64,000 bases of DNA, from the NCBI GenBank assembly GCA_018268315.1, contig JAFDWU010000006.1, forward strand, positions 1 through 64,000, in the 5' to 3' direction. Both the position numbers and the translations under genes were made by a program. The stretch comes from Armatimonadota bacterium. GTDB taxonomy: Bacteria > Armatimonadota > Fimbriimonadia > Fimbriimonadales > Fimbriimonadaceae. The notes under the pieces are model-generated. The model saw only the letters and a list, made by a program, of their open reading frames with translations. It ran no database searches and was not told the DNA's origin. Position 1 is the first letter of the stretch. The number at the start of each line of letters is the position of its first letter. Of the stretch, positions 23,490 to 32,245 are shown in pieces.

Positions 23490-24832
23490 CGAAATCCCTA
23501 TTGGAATTGGCGGAACGGTTGGGCGGCAAGCCTTTTGGCGTAACCGATCAGTCGTGTACCGGCTTCGCGCTGGATAGCCGAGAGGTGAAGCCGGGTGATC
23601 TCTTTATCTGCGTGGTCGGCGAGAACGTGGACGGCCATGACTATGCGGCTACGGCATTGGCCCACGGCGCCGTCGCCTGCCTTGCCACACGCGCCATCGA
23701 TGGACCGCATATCTTGGTGAAGGATCTGCCAGATGCTCTCGCGGCGATGGGGCGCAGCTTCCGCAAGGAGTTCACGGGCCCGGTTGTTGGCATCACCGGC
23801 AGCGCGGGCAAATCCAGCACCAAGGAATTCGTGGCGGCGGCACTTTCGCCGCTCGGCGAGATACTGAAAACGGAAGGCAACCGCAACACTGAGCTCACCG
23901 CGCCGCTTCTATGGGTGGAAGCCGATGCCGCACGGCACAAGGCGGCGGTGGTCGAAATGGGTATGCGCGGCTTTGGGCAGATCGCCCACCTTTGCTCCTT
24001 CAGCTTGCCGACTCATGGGCTAATCACGAACATTGGTTGGGCGCATGTGGAGTTGGTCAATGGCCGCGAAGGCATCGCTAAAGCTAAGTCGGAGCTTTTC
24101 GACGCATTGCCAGCGGGCGGCGAAGCGTTCTGGTGGGGTGAGGACGAATACTCCGCCACGCTGAGGCAGCATGCCGGCCAGCGGCCCGGCTTTACCTTTG
24201 GCTTCGGCCCCCAGAACGACTGCGCAATTACTGCTTACGAGATGACCTCGCTGCAAAGTTGCCGGGTCACGTGCCAGGTCGCTGGTCAGCAAGTCGAGTT
24301 GGAAGTTCCCGCAACCGGACGCCACATGGCGATAAACGCGGCCGCGGCGTTGCTGGTTGCGCACCGGTTGGGAGTCTCCTTAAGCGATGCCGCGCGGGCC
24401 ATCGAGGGCGTAAAGCTGCCTCCGATGCGGATGGAGGTTCGGCCCCACGGCAATGGTCAGGTCTTGCTGGATACATACAACGCTAGCCCGCCAAGCATGA
24501 TCGCAGCCCTCGAAACGCTGGCCGAATCCAGCGTGCCGGGCCGCAAGATAGCAATTCTGGGCGAAATGCGCGAGCTTGGCCCCTATTCGGCGGAGGGTCA
24601 CGCGGCGGTCGGGAAGGCGATCAAGCAGCTTTCGCTGAGTGAAGTTCTCTTTATCGGCCCCGATACCGTTCCGATGCTGGTGGCCGCCGAAGGCGGCAAA
24701 GCCGCGGTCATGAGCGCAAGCCTGGACGACGCGCGGTTCCTACTGCAAAACTTGCTGCCAGGCGATCTCGTGCTCCTCAAAGCATCGCGCGCCCTAGCGC
24801 TGGAAACGCTTTTGGAGGAGGCGCATGCTTAA
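23486..24832 (+). CDS. murF: UDP-MurNAc-tripeptide:D-Ala-D-Ala ligase
   Basis: 448 residues. The TTG start overlaps the murE stop by four bases and has AGGAG (23474-23478) seven bases before it, so the start is firm. It shows 'FALDSREVKPGDLFICVVGEN' (N-terminal domain), P-loop 'GITGSAGKSSTKEFVAAAL' with Ser in place of one Thr and Ala for Asn, 'VVEMGMRGFGQIAHLC' typical of MurF, and 'LLDTYNASPPSMIAALETL', the MurF C-domain signature. It adds the D-Ala-D-Ala dipeptide to complete the stem peptide. The stop overlaps mraY by eight bases. Confidence 0.95.
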   Translation: MTKSLLELAERLGGKPFGVTDQSCTGFALDSREVKPGDLFICVVGENVDGHDYAATALAHGAVACLATRAIDGPHILVKDLPDALAAMGRSFRKEFTGPVVGITGSAGKSSTKEFVAAALSPLGEILKTEGNRNTELTAPLLWVEADAARHKAAVVEMGMRGFGQIAHLCSFSLPTHGLITNIGWAHVELVNGREGIAKAKSELFDALPAGGEAFWWGEDEYSATLRQHAGQRPGFTFGFGPQNDCAITAYEMTSLQSCRVTCQVAGQQVELEVPATGRHMAINAAAALLVAHRLGVSLSDAARAIEGVKLPPMRMEVRPHGNGQVLLDTYNASPPSMIAALETLAESSVPGRKIAILGEMRELGPYSAEGHAAVGKAIKQLSLSEVLFIGPDTVPMLVAAEGGKAAVMSASLDDARFLLQNLLPGDLVLLKASRALALETLLEEAHA

Positions 24833-25751
24833 CGCCTTCCTCATTTCGCTGCTGGTCGCGGGTTTTGCAGCACTGCCAATTCTTAACCTGTTGGTGAAGC
24901 TAAAGAGCCGCCAGACCATCAACCAGTACGCGCCTGAGGGGCACCAGGTAAAGCAGGGAACGCCGACGATGGGCGGGCTCATCATCCTCACCGGCTTCTT
25001 CGCCGCCGTTATCTACATGCTGGTGTCAAACCCAGCTTACGCGCAGACTTTCCTCGTCCCCCAATACGCGATTCTTGCAATCGGGTTTGCCCTTGTCGGG
25101 TTTCTGGATGATTACGTCGTCCCCAAGCTGATGACCGGCAAGCGCGGCCTAGGCTGGAAGCAGAAGCTGCTTATGGAGCTGTTGTTCTGCGCGCCGATGG
25201 CGTTATGGGGAGGCGGCCATGGGGCGCTCCAAGCGGGCCTGCTGGTGTTCACCGTCCTCTTCTTCAGTAACGCCTACAACTTCTCCGATGGTCTCGATGG
25301 GCTTGCGGGTTCGCTGCTGCTTTGCATTTGTCTGGGCCTCTACTTCCTCGTCCCCGACGCCCGATGGGCGGTGCTGGCGATGGTGGGAGGAGCGATCCCG
25401 TTCCTGTTTCTGAACGCGCCTCCGGCGCGGGTGTTCATGGGCGATGTTGGAGCGCTGCCCATTGGCGCGGTGCTTGGGGCGGTCGTCTTCCAAGGTTTGT
25501 CAAAAGCGCCTGATCAGGCGCATCTGAACGCCTTGGCTCTGCTTAGCTTAGTGATGGTGGTTGAGCTTGTCCCGGTTCCGCTTCAGATCGCAAGCGTAAA
25601 GCTGCGCGGCAAGCGCCTGTTTCCGTACACCCCCGTCCATCATTCATTCGAGAAGGCGGGCTGGCCGGAATCGCGCGTGGTTTGGACTTTCGTGCTCAGC
25701 CAGCTTGTGCTTACCCTTCTCGCCTTGTGCCTCATCGGGGCAGGAACGTGA
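24825..25751 (+). CDS. mraY: Phospho-MurNAc-pentapeptide transferase
   Basis: 308 residues, short for MraY (usually 320-360), with about ten membrane helices. It shows 'QGTPTMGGLIIL' (family start motif), 'GFLDDYVVPKLMTGKRGL' (DD plus K catalytic loop), 'NAYNFSDGLDGLAGSLLL' (the NxxDGxDGLA loop), 'FMGDVGALPIGAVLG' (the third Asp) and 'YTPVHHSFEKAGWPE' (HHxxEk loop). It joins phospho-MurNAc-pentapeptide to undecaprenyl phosphate, giving lipid I. All key acidic residues and the His pair are present. The TGA overlaps the GTG start of murD. Confidence 0.95.
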   Translation: MLNAFLISLLVAGFAALPILNLLVKLKSRQTINQYAPEGHQVKQGTPTMGGLIILTGFFAAVIYMLVSNPAYAQTFLVPQYAILAIGFALVGFLDDYVVPKLMTGKRGLGWKQKLLMELLFCAPMALWGGGHGALQAGLLVFTVLFFSNAYNFSDGLDGLAGSLLLCICLGLYFLVPDARWAVLAMVGGAIPFLFLNAPPARVFMGDVGALPIGAVLGAVVFQGLSKAPDQAHLNALALLSLVMVVELVPVPLQIASVKLRGKRLFPYTPVHHSFEKAGWPESRVVWTFVLSQLVLTLLALCLIGAGT

Positions 25752-27073
25752 GGACGGTCGCGGTTCTTGGAACTGGCCGCTCCGGCATCGCCTCGGCAAA
25801 GGCTTTGCTTAAGGAGGGCTCGCGCGTGCTCTTGCTTGATGAAGCCACCGAAGCCACGAACCCTGAGGCGGTCTCTGAGCTTGCCTTGGCGGGCGCGGAT
25901 GTTCGGTTCGGCGTTAAGACACCGTTTGATTTCGGCGATGCCAAGGAGTTGGTGGTTTCGCCCGGGGCCGCGCCGAGCTCCCCCGTGGTGCAGGCAGCGC
26001 TAGGGCATGGCATGAAGGTGCTAAGCGAGATTGAGCTTGCATATCAGGTTGCGAAAGCGCCGATCGTCGCGATCACCGGAACCAACGGAAAGAGCACGAC
26101 CACCGTGATGACCTATCTGGCTTTTCGCGGTGCCCGGCTAAACGTGGTGCTTTGCGGAAATATCCACGGCTCCGGCTATCCCGAGGTCCCGCTGACCCAG
26201 GCGGCCTCAGAAAGTCCCGCTGACGCGGTGCTGGTGGCGGAAGTCAGCTCCTTTCACTTCGATTTCACCCATGCCTTCAAGCCAAAGGCGGCGGCGATTA
26301 CCAACATCACGCAGGACCATCTCGACCGCCACGGCACCGTCGAAGCGTATCGGGCGGCGAAGATGCGCATCTTCGAGAACCAAGATGCCTCTGACCTTGC
26401 CGTGATCCCCAACGACGATCCGCTCTTCACCCGGCCCTCCGGGCCGAGAATCCGCACCTTCGGGGCCACCGGGGCGGATGCTGAAGTGTTAGCGGATGGC
26501 GTTAGGATTGACGGCCAAACAATAAGCGCGGCAGCGTTCCCCTTTAAGGGCGTTCACAACCTTCGCAACGCGGCGGTGGCGATGTTGCTGGCGCAGGGCT
26601 TTGGCGTGCCTATCAAAGCCTCAATGAAAGGGCTGCAAGAATTCAAAGGCCTGCAGAACCGGATGGAGGTCGTTGCCGAGAAGGGCGGCGTCACCGTGAT
26701 CAACAACTCAATGTGCACAAACCCGGACGCGGTGGTCGCCAGTTCCGGCTCGCTATCCCAACGCCAGCACCTCCTTATCGGCGGGGTGGATAAAGACCTC
26801 GATTTCGCTCCTCTCCGCCGGTATCTGGAGAGCAGCCCTCACCGGGCCTACATTTACGGCCGCGATGGCCGGTCGATCAAAGACGCATTGGGGACTGATG
26901 GCCCAGTGTTCGAGAACATGCCGGAAGCCTTCCAGCAGGCGATCCAGGCTGCAAAGCCAGGGGAAGTGGTGATGCTTGCCCCCGGTTGCGCCAGCTTCGA
27001 CGAATTCAAAGACTTTGTCGATAGGGGCAACGTCTTTAGAAAGTTAGCCAAAGAATGGAGCGCAAGTAAGTGA
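25748..27073 (+). CDS. murD: UDP-MurNAc-L-Ala:D-Glu ligase
   Basis: 441 residues from GTG at 25748, overlapping the mraY stop (GTGA). The N-terminal Rossmann motif is 'VAVLGTGRSGIASAKALL'. The P-loop is 'ITGTNGKSTTTVMT', and 'ITNITQDHLDRHGTVEAY' marks the Mur ligase Mg site. 'NNSMCTNPDAVVASSGSL' is the MurD C-domain (consensus NDSKATN), here with Met-Cys replacing Lys-Ala, an uncommon change at the position usually held by the lysine that contacts ATP/Mg. It adds D-Glu to UDP-MurNAc-L-Ala. The stop overlaps ftsW by four bases. Confidence 0.94.
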   Translation: MRTVAVLGTGRSGIASAKALLKEGSRVLLLDEATEATNPEAVSELALAGADVRFGVKTPFDFGDAKELVVSPGAAPSSPVVQAALGHGMKVLSEIELAYQVAKAPIVAITGTNGKSTTTVMTYLAFRGARLNVVLCGNIHGSGYPEVPLTQAASESPADAVLVAEVSSFHFDFTHAFKPKAAAITNITQDHLDRHGTVEAYRAAKMRIFENQDASDLAVIPNDDPLFTRPSGPRIRTFGATGADAEVLADGVRIDGQTISAAAFPFKGVHNLRNAAVAMLLAQGFGVPIKASMKGLQEFKGLQNRMEVVAEKGGVTVINNSMCTNPDAVVASSGSLSQRQHLLIGGVDKDLDFAPLRRYLESSPHRAYIYGRDGRSIKDALGTDGPVFENMPEAFQQAIQAAKPGEVVMLAPGCASFDEFKDFVDRGNVFRKLAKEWSASK

Positions 27074-28311
27074 AAAGGGTGTTTCTGCGAAGTGTGCGCG
27101 ATCCGTGGCTGTTCTACACCTCGCTTCTCCTAACCCTCATCGGGCTGTTCGCCATCGGCGATAGTGGCTTCGCCCGCTCGATCGCGGATGGCAAAGGAAC
27201 GGTTCCGCGCGAATTCTGGACCCAGCTCTTCCTGATGGGTATCTCCGCCATTGCTTTCTTGGCTTGCGCAAGCGTGGGCGAGAAATCTTGGCGACGCTGG
27301 GCAATCATCGCCGGGCTCGCGAGCCTAATCGGCGTTGTTCTCGTCGCGGTTCCTGGCTTCAGCAGCGCGGAGGGCGGCTCTCACCGATGGCTTAAGCTCA
27401 TCCCGATCCAGCCTGCCGAGTTCGCAAAGGTGGGCTGCATCGTGTACCTTGCAGGCGTATTCGCCGGTCGCTCGCCGTGGCCGCGATTCAAGCGGATACG
27501 CACCTTCGGTCTTTGGCTGGATAACATCGCCTTTCCCAAGATTGGCCGCGCGATGCCCGCGATCATCGTCGCCACCATCTGCATCCTCGTCGCGATGGAG
27601 CCCGATCTCGGCACTGCCTGCGTCATCGCCGTCAGCGCGTTCGCCATCTTCTGTTGTGGCGGGGTGACCCAGAAATCGATCATCGCCATGCTGGTGATCG
27701 GCGGTGTGGGAACAGCGTTGCTGGTGCGCTTCCAGCCGTACCGAATGGATCGCCTCACCTCGCACTCGCGGCGATGGGAGCCGGAGTACATCGATTCGGT
27801 GGGCTTCCAAACCGTTACTTCGGAGATCCACCAGGCAAGCGGCGGCCTAACCGGTCAGGGCATCGGCATGGGGCATGCCAAGTATTTGATTCCCGCGCCG
27901 ACCACCGACTTCATCATGGCCACCATCGGGGAGGAAACCGGTTTGGTTGGCTCGCTCACCGTTTTGCTGCTGGAACTCATTCTTGTGCTGCGCCTGCTGG
28001 GGCTGGCGGGAGAGGCAAAGACGAAGTTTGCCCACCTCTTCTTTGTGGGCTTTGCGTGCTGGATTGGTGTTCAGACCTGCACAAATATGATGATGGCGAA
28101 CGGCGCTTTGCCTGCCATCGGCATTCCTCTGCCATTCGTGAGCTATGGCGGCTCCAGCCTTTTGGCGCTGTGGATGGCGGTGGGAATTTGCCAGTCGCTT
28201 TCACGCTCGAATCACTTGCGGGAGGTGGCAGAACCTGTACTTGATCGTAACGGGGGGCGGGACCGGCGGGCACGTCTACCCGGCTATCGAAGTCGGCAAG
28301 CGCGCGGCTAG
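27070..28311 (+). CDS. ftsW: SEDS glycosyltransferase FtsW
   Basis: 413 residues, GTG start in a GTGA overlap with murD. Ten membrane helices. The SEDS motifs are present: 'GGSHRWLKLIPIQPAEFAKV' (SHRWL..gfQPSE loop), 'MEPDLGTACVI' (the EPDxG motif with the catalytic-site Asp), 'IGEETGLVG' in the FxxAxIGEExG region, and 'PFVSYGGSSLLALW'. It polymerises septal glycan with FtsI. The last about 25 residues (from VLDRNGGRDRRARLPGY) are Arg-rich, not hydrophobic, and lie entirely over the murG start in another frame, which makes an unusually long overlap of about 77 bases. Confidence 0.93.
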   Translation: MKRVFLRSVRDPWLFYTSLLLTLIGLFAIGDSGFARSIADGKGTVPREFWTQLFLMGISAIAFLACASVGEKSWRRWAIIAGLASLIGVVLVAVPGFSSAEGGSHRWLKLIPIQPAEFAKVGCIVYLAGVFAGRSPWPRFKRIRTFGLWLDNIAFPKIGRAMPAIIVATICILVAMEPDLGTACVIAVSAFAIFCCGGVTQKSIIAMLVIGGVGTALLVRFQPYRMDRLTSHSRRWEPEYIDSVGFQTVTSEIHQASGGLTGQGIGMGHAKYLIPAPTTDFIMATIGEETGLVGSLTVLLLELILVLRLLGLAGEAKTKFAHLFFVGFACWIGVQTCTNMMMANGALPAIGIPLPFVSYGGSSLLALWMAVGICQSLSRSNHLREVAEPVLDRNGGRDRRARLPGYRSRQARG

Positions 28312-29290
28312 CGCGGGCTGGCGTGTTGCCTACGCAGGCAGTCTTCGGGGTCTTGAGGGCAAGGCGTCTACCGCGCTTGGCTGGCCCTTCTTCGGCTTTA
28401 ACACCGGCCCCGTCTATTCGCTTCGCACCCTCGCGGGGATGAAGGGCGCGGTGCAATACGCGCAGGCTCTTGCCGCGACTTCAAAGATGCTGAGGAAAGA
28501 GAAGCCGGATGTCGTTTTCTCGACCGGCGGCTATGCGGCGGGACCGGTGGTTGAATCGGCTCGAAAGCTCGGCATTCCCTATGTCTTGCTGGAGGCCAAC
28601 AGCGTGCCCGGCCGCTCCATCTCTCGATTTGCGCAGCAAGCGGTAGCGGTCGCTACCGTCTTTCGGGGGGCGGAGCAGCACTTTCCCGGTTGCCGGGTGG
28701 AGCGCACCGGCCTTCCCATTCGCGACGCCTTAAGGGAACTTGCCGCCCAACCCGCTGAGCAGAAACGGCAGGTGCTGGTAGTTGGCGGGAGCCGCGGCTC
28801 TGTGTTTCTGAACGAGACCGTTCCAGAGGCTTTCGATGAAAGCATGGACGCTGAGTGGTTGCATGTATCCGGTCCTGACCACTTTGAGGCCACGCGAGTC
28901 CGCGCGGAAGGGAAGCGTGGGTACACAGTTGCCCCATTCCTCGAAGCGGAGGCGATGGCCAAAGCGTATAAAGAATCGATGGTGGTGGTTGCAAGATCGG
29001 GGAGTTCGCTTGCCGAGCTTGCCTTGTTCGGAATTCCCGGCGTCTTAATCCCACTTCCCACATCCGCCGGAGATCATCAGCTTCACAACGCGGAGGAGTT
29101 TGCGGCCATGAAGGCGGCGACCTTGCTCCGGCAATCAGAGGCAACGCCGCAAGCAATCCGCGGCGCGGTTTTGAAGTGGCTGGACGACGAGAGCGAACGC
29201 AAAGCCGCCGCCCTGGCGCTGAAAGAATTTGATGTTCCCGATGCCACCGAACGTATTTGGCAGCTGGTGCAGGCAGGCGCGCGGGCATGA
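28235..29290 (+). CDS. murG: UDP-GlcNAc:lipid I N-acetylglucosaminyltransferase, probable CTG start
   Basis: About 351 residues. The N-terminal motif 'YLIVTGGGTGGHVYPAIEV' is the MurG hallmark, and 'VGFSTGGYAAGP'-like 'VVFSTGGYAAGPVVESA' follows; the C-domain has 'VARSGSSLAELALFGIPGVL', the UDP-GlcNAc site. It converts lipid I to lipid II at the inner face of the membrane. No ATG or GTG is available near the motif. CTG at 28235 has GGAGG (28221-28225) nine bases before it and gives the usual six residues before GGGTGG; TTG at 28241 has a worse 15-base gap. The start lies 77 bases inside ftsW. Confidence 0.92.
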   Translation: MYLIVTGGGTGGHVYPAIEVGKRAASAGWRVAYAGSLRGLEGKASTALGWPFFGFNTGPVYSLRTLAGMKGAVQYAQALAATSKMLRKEKPDVVFSTGGYAAGPVVESARKLGIPYVLLEANSVPGRSISRFAQQAVAVATVFRGAEQHFPGCRVERTGLPIRDALRELAAQPAEQKRQVLVVGGSRGSVFLNETVPEAFDESMDAEWLHVSGPDHFEATRVRAEGKRGYTVAPFLEAEAMAKAYKESMVVVARSGSSLAELALFGIPGVLIPLPTSAGDHQLHNAEEFAAMKAATLLRQSEATPQAIRGAVLKWLDDESERKAAALALKEFDVPDATERIWQLVQAGARA

Positions 29291-31542
29291 GGAAGCAGTC
29301 CGAGATAAACGAGGCGTTTGCCCCCACCGAGCGGCTATCTGGCTTCAACGAGTTCTTCCTGGTGGGCATTGGCGGCGCGGGAATGAGCGCGCTTGCGCGG
29401 TTATTAAAGGCTCGTGGCTTCACTGTAAGCGGCTCGGATTCTACGGCTAGCATCGTCACCGGCAATCTGAATGAGGAAGGCATCCCGGTTACCATCGGCC
29501 ATCGGCGCGAATCCGTACCTGTTGGGGCAGCCGTTATCCTGACCGACGCCATTGACCTGACGACCTCTCCCGAGGTCGCCGCCGCGCGCGAGCAAGGCAA
29601 CCTGATCTTCCGCCGCTCGCAGGCGCTGGGCTGGGTGCTGCAGAACTATCGGCTCATCGCCGTAACCGGGACGCACGGTAAAACCACCACCACGGGGCTG
29701 GTTGGCTTCGGCCTCATTGAGGCGGGGCTCGACCCGCTGGTCGTTGTCGGGGCGGATATCCCGCAGTTTGGCGGCCCGGTGCGGGAAGGCAAGGGCGAGT
29801 GGGCGGTGGCGGAGGCATGCGAGGCGTACAACAGCTTTCACGACCTGAATCCGCAGATCGTCGTGCTAACAAACCTTGAGCATGATCATGTGGATTTCCA
29901 CAAGACTTTCGATGACCTTAAAGGCAGCGTGCTGGAGTTTCTCGCGCGGCTGCCAAAAGATGGCCTCCTGGTGTATTGCGAGGAGGATGCTGGTGCGCTG
30001 GAGATTGCCGCCGCCTATCAGGGGAACAAGATTCCATACCGGGCTAGCCACCTGAAGCTTGCCATTCCGGGCCATCACAACGAGCAAAACGCCAGCGGCG
30101 CACTGGCGGCGATAGAAGCCGCAGGGGCAAACGCCGAGCGCGCAAAAGCAGGGCTGGCCAAATTTGGCGGCGCGGAGCGGCGGTTACAGGTGCTGCACGC
30201 AGGTGAGGTAGCGGTTGTGGATGATTACGCCCACCATCCTACTGAAATCGAGGCGAGCATCCAGGCGCTAAGAGCCCAATTCCCCTCGCGGCGATTAGTG
30301 GTGGTTTTCCAGCCACACTTGTACTCGCGCACCAACGGTCAATTTGCCGATTTCGCCAAGGCGCTGGATAACGCCGACTTGGTCGTCCTAACTGATATAT
30401 ATCCGGCAAGAGAGGATCCCATCCCTGGAGTCTCCAGCGCGCGCATCGTCGAGCTTCTCAAAAAGCCAAGCCTGTACGTGCCCGCTCGTCAACTGCTGGT
30501 GAAACACGTTGCACCAGCCTTGAAGAAGGGCGATGTTGTGGTCGGCATGGGGGCGGGGAATATCGCCAGCTTTGCGCCCGATCTCGTGCGATATCTCACG
30601 AACCAAGCCGACAAGAGCCGCGCCAAGAAGGTCATCGTCCTAAGCGGTGGCGAAAGCGCGGAGCGCGAGGTTTCGCTGCACTCCGGTCGGCAGGTCTTTG
30701 CTGCGCTTCAGCGGCTAGGCTATGCCGCTAAGATTGTCGATCCCACCGCCCTCATGCTTGGCGGCGGCAACCTGACCGAACTGGCAGAAGCGGATGCGAT
30801 TTTCCTAGCGGTACACGGCCCAGGAGCCGAGGATGGCAAGACGCAGGGGTTGCTGGAACTGCTCCACGTCCCCTACACCGGCTGTGGCGTGCTTGCGAGC
30901 GCGCTATGCATGGATAAGCACTGGACCAAGCAGCTTCTAGCCGACGCGGGCTTGCCCGTCCCGAAGGGTGTTCTCTTAAAGAGCGCCAATGAAGAAGTGC
31001 CGTTAACCGGACCCTGGATTGTCAAGCCGAACTGCCAAGGCTCGACCGTCGGCCTCAGCTTTGTGGAGAAGGAAGCCGACCTGAAGCCCGCCATCGCAAA
31101 GGGGCTCGCGTTTGGGGACGTGCTGGTTGAAGAGTGGGTCACCGGTCTTGAAATCACGGTTCCCATCCTGGGCGATAGAGCGCTGCCCATCGTTGAAATT
31201 CAGGCAAGAAACGGCCGCTACGACTTCGGAAGCAAATACGAAATCGGCGCAACTGAAGAAATCTGCCCTGCCCGCATTTCCGCTGAGCTAACCAAGCGAT
31301 GCCAAGACATGGCGCTGACTGCCCACCGCACTATGGGCTGCGAGGGAGCGACGAGGGTCGACATGATCCTCAGGAACAACACGGACCCAATAATTCTTGA
31401 AATAAATACCCTTCCGGGAATGACTCAAACATCGTCTCTACCTAATAGCGCGCGCGCAACAGGCATTGGCTTTGATGAGCTGGTGGACTGGCTGGTGAAG
31501 GACGCAATGACTCGATATGCCGAAAAGAAAGCGAAGGCGTAA
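29287..31542 (+). CDS. murC-ddl: MurC-Ddl fusion: UDP-MurNAc:L-Ala ligase and D-Ala-D-Ala ligase
   Basis: 751 residues, ATG overlapping the murG stop (ATGA). Residues 1-437 are MurC: 'FFLVGIGGAGMSALARLL' (24-40), P-loop 'TGTHGKTTTT' (128-137), 'NLEHDHVDFH' (196-205), 'DDYAHHPTEI' (312-321) and 'VFQPHLYSRT' (340-349). A short basic linker follows (440-448). Residues 448-751 are D-Ala-D-Ala ligase: 'LSGGESAEREVSLHSG' (452-467), 'VKPNCQGSTVGLS' and 'EINTLPGMTQTSSLP' near the end. One chain so makes the first stem-peptide bond and the terminal dipeptide. Such fusions are known in Chlamydiae and a few other phyla. All catalytic motifs look intact. Confidence 0.96.
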   Translation: MRKQSEINEAFAPTERLSGFNEFFLVGIGGAGMSALARLLKARGFTVSGSDSTASIVTGNLNEEGIPVTIGHRRESVPVGAAVILTDAIDLTTSPEVAAAREQGNLIFRRSQALGWVLQNYRLIAVTGTHGKTTTTGLVGFGLIEAGLDPLVVVGADIPQFGGPVREGKGEWAVAEACEAYNSFHDLNPQIVVLTNLEHDHVDFHKTFDDLKGSVLEFLARLPKDGLLVYCEEDAGALEIAAAYQGNKIPYRASHLKLAIPGHHNEQNASGALAAIEAAGANAERAKAGLAKFGGAERRLQVLHAGEVAVVDDYAHHPTEIEASIQALRAQFPSRRLVVVFQPHLYSRTNGQFADFAKALDNADLVVLTDIYPAREDPIPGVSSARIVELLKKPSLYVPARQLLVKHVAPALKKGDVVVGMGAGNIASFAPDLVRYLTNQADKSRAKKVIVLSGGESAEREVSLHSGRQVFAALQRLGYAAKIVDPTALMLGGGNLTELAEADAIFLAVHGPGAEDGKTQGLLELLHVPYTGCGVLASALCMDKHWTKQLLADAGLPVPKGVLLKSANEEVPLTGPWIVKPNCQGSTVGLSFVEKEADLKPAIAKGLAFGDVLVEEWVTGLEITVPILGDRALPIVEIQARNGRYDFGSKYEIGATEEICPARISAELTKRCQDMALTAHRTMGCEGATRVDMILRNNTDPIILEINTLPGMTQTSSLPNSARATGIGFDELVDWLVKDAMTRYAEKKAKA

Positions 31543-32245
31543 GCTGCGAATAGAGGTCTGGCTCTGGGCTGGAATCCTGCTTAATGTGGGGTTCGGGATC
31601 GCCAATAGCCCGATCACCAGCATTACCCGCCTGCGCGTACTTGGCGTCCAGAACTACGACCGCCAGAGAGTTGAGGAATACGCCAAGGGCCTAACCGATG
31701 AGCCGGCGCTGCGCGATGACCCGCGCCAGTTTGAAACCAACATCCTGAATGCCTCGGAGGTCGATTCCGTCGATTTTCGCCGCAACGTCTTCGGTCGCGC
31801 GGAGCTGAAGATCAAGTACCGCGTCCCGGTGGCGGGGATTGAGGGCCGCACGGCGCTCGACGACCAAGGAATGCTTTATCGCACCCGCCAAGACCTGTCC
31901 GGCTTGCCCACGGTAGTCCTTCCGCCGAGCAGTTCTTCCATGATGCTTGCCAGCACTTTGCCGACTGGCGAAATCGCAAAGTTTTTGATGAAATTGCCCA
32001 GCTTCCTGAAGGGCGCGGACACCGTCGTGAGCCTGAGCCCGAAGGGGGCGATATGCTTAAATAGAAGTGGCATTGCGCGAATCCAATTCGGGTCGGAGCG
32101 CGATCTTGACGAAAAGCTCCAGGTGCTTCAAGCGAAGCTTGAAACGAACCCTGATCTGCTCACGAAGTCCAAAGAGGTGAACCTCGTTTCGCCTAAGTAT
32201 CCAAGCGCGACCCCCATGGGCTCGACGGAGTCTAAACCAATATGA
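31517..32245 (+). CDS. ftsQ: FtsQ/DivIB-like divisome protein
   Basis: 242 residues; starts 26 bases inside the murC-ddl gene. A strongly basic cytoplasmic N-terminus (PKRKRRRKLRIE), one membrane helix (about 13-30) and an exported POTRA-like domain: 'ITRLRVLGVQNYDRQRVEEY' matches the 'i..I.V.Gn......v' POTRA start, then 'SEVDSVDFRRNVFGRAELKIKY' matches the P..i.v.r.wPntl.i.v stretch. FtsQ links FtsL/FtsB to the division site. Low sequence conservation means the call rests on topology, POTRA pattern and place between murC-ddl and ftsA. Confidence 0.82.
   Translation: MPKRKRRRKLRIEVWLWAGILLNVGFGIANSPITSITRLRVLGVQNYDRQRVEEYAKGLTDEPALRDDPRQFETNILNASEVDSVDFRRNVFGRAELKIKYRVPVAGIEGRTALDDQGMLYRTRQDLSGLPTVVLPPSSSSMMLASTLPTGEIAKFLMKLPSFLKGADTVVSLSPKGAICLNRSGIARIQFGSERDLDEKLQVLQAKLETNPDLLTKSKEVNLVSPKYPSATPMGSTESKPI

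Noticed and set aside
28240-28311. Frameshift or sequence error at the end of ftsW
   Set aside because: The ftsW motifs are complete before this point and murG begins with its own ribosome site, so no repair of the frame is needed; kept as an overlap instead.
28653-29600. 315-residue minus-strand open frame across murG and murC-ddl
   Set aside because: Shadow of two well-identified genes; sequence is low-complexity Arg/Pro rich.
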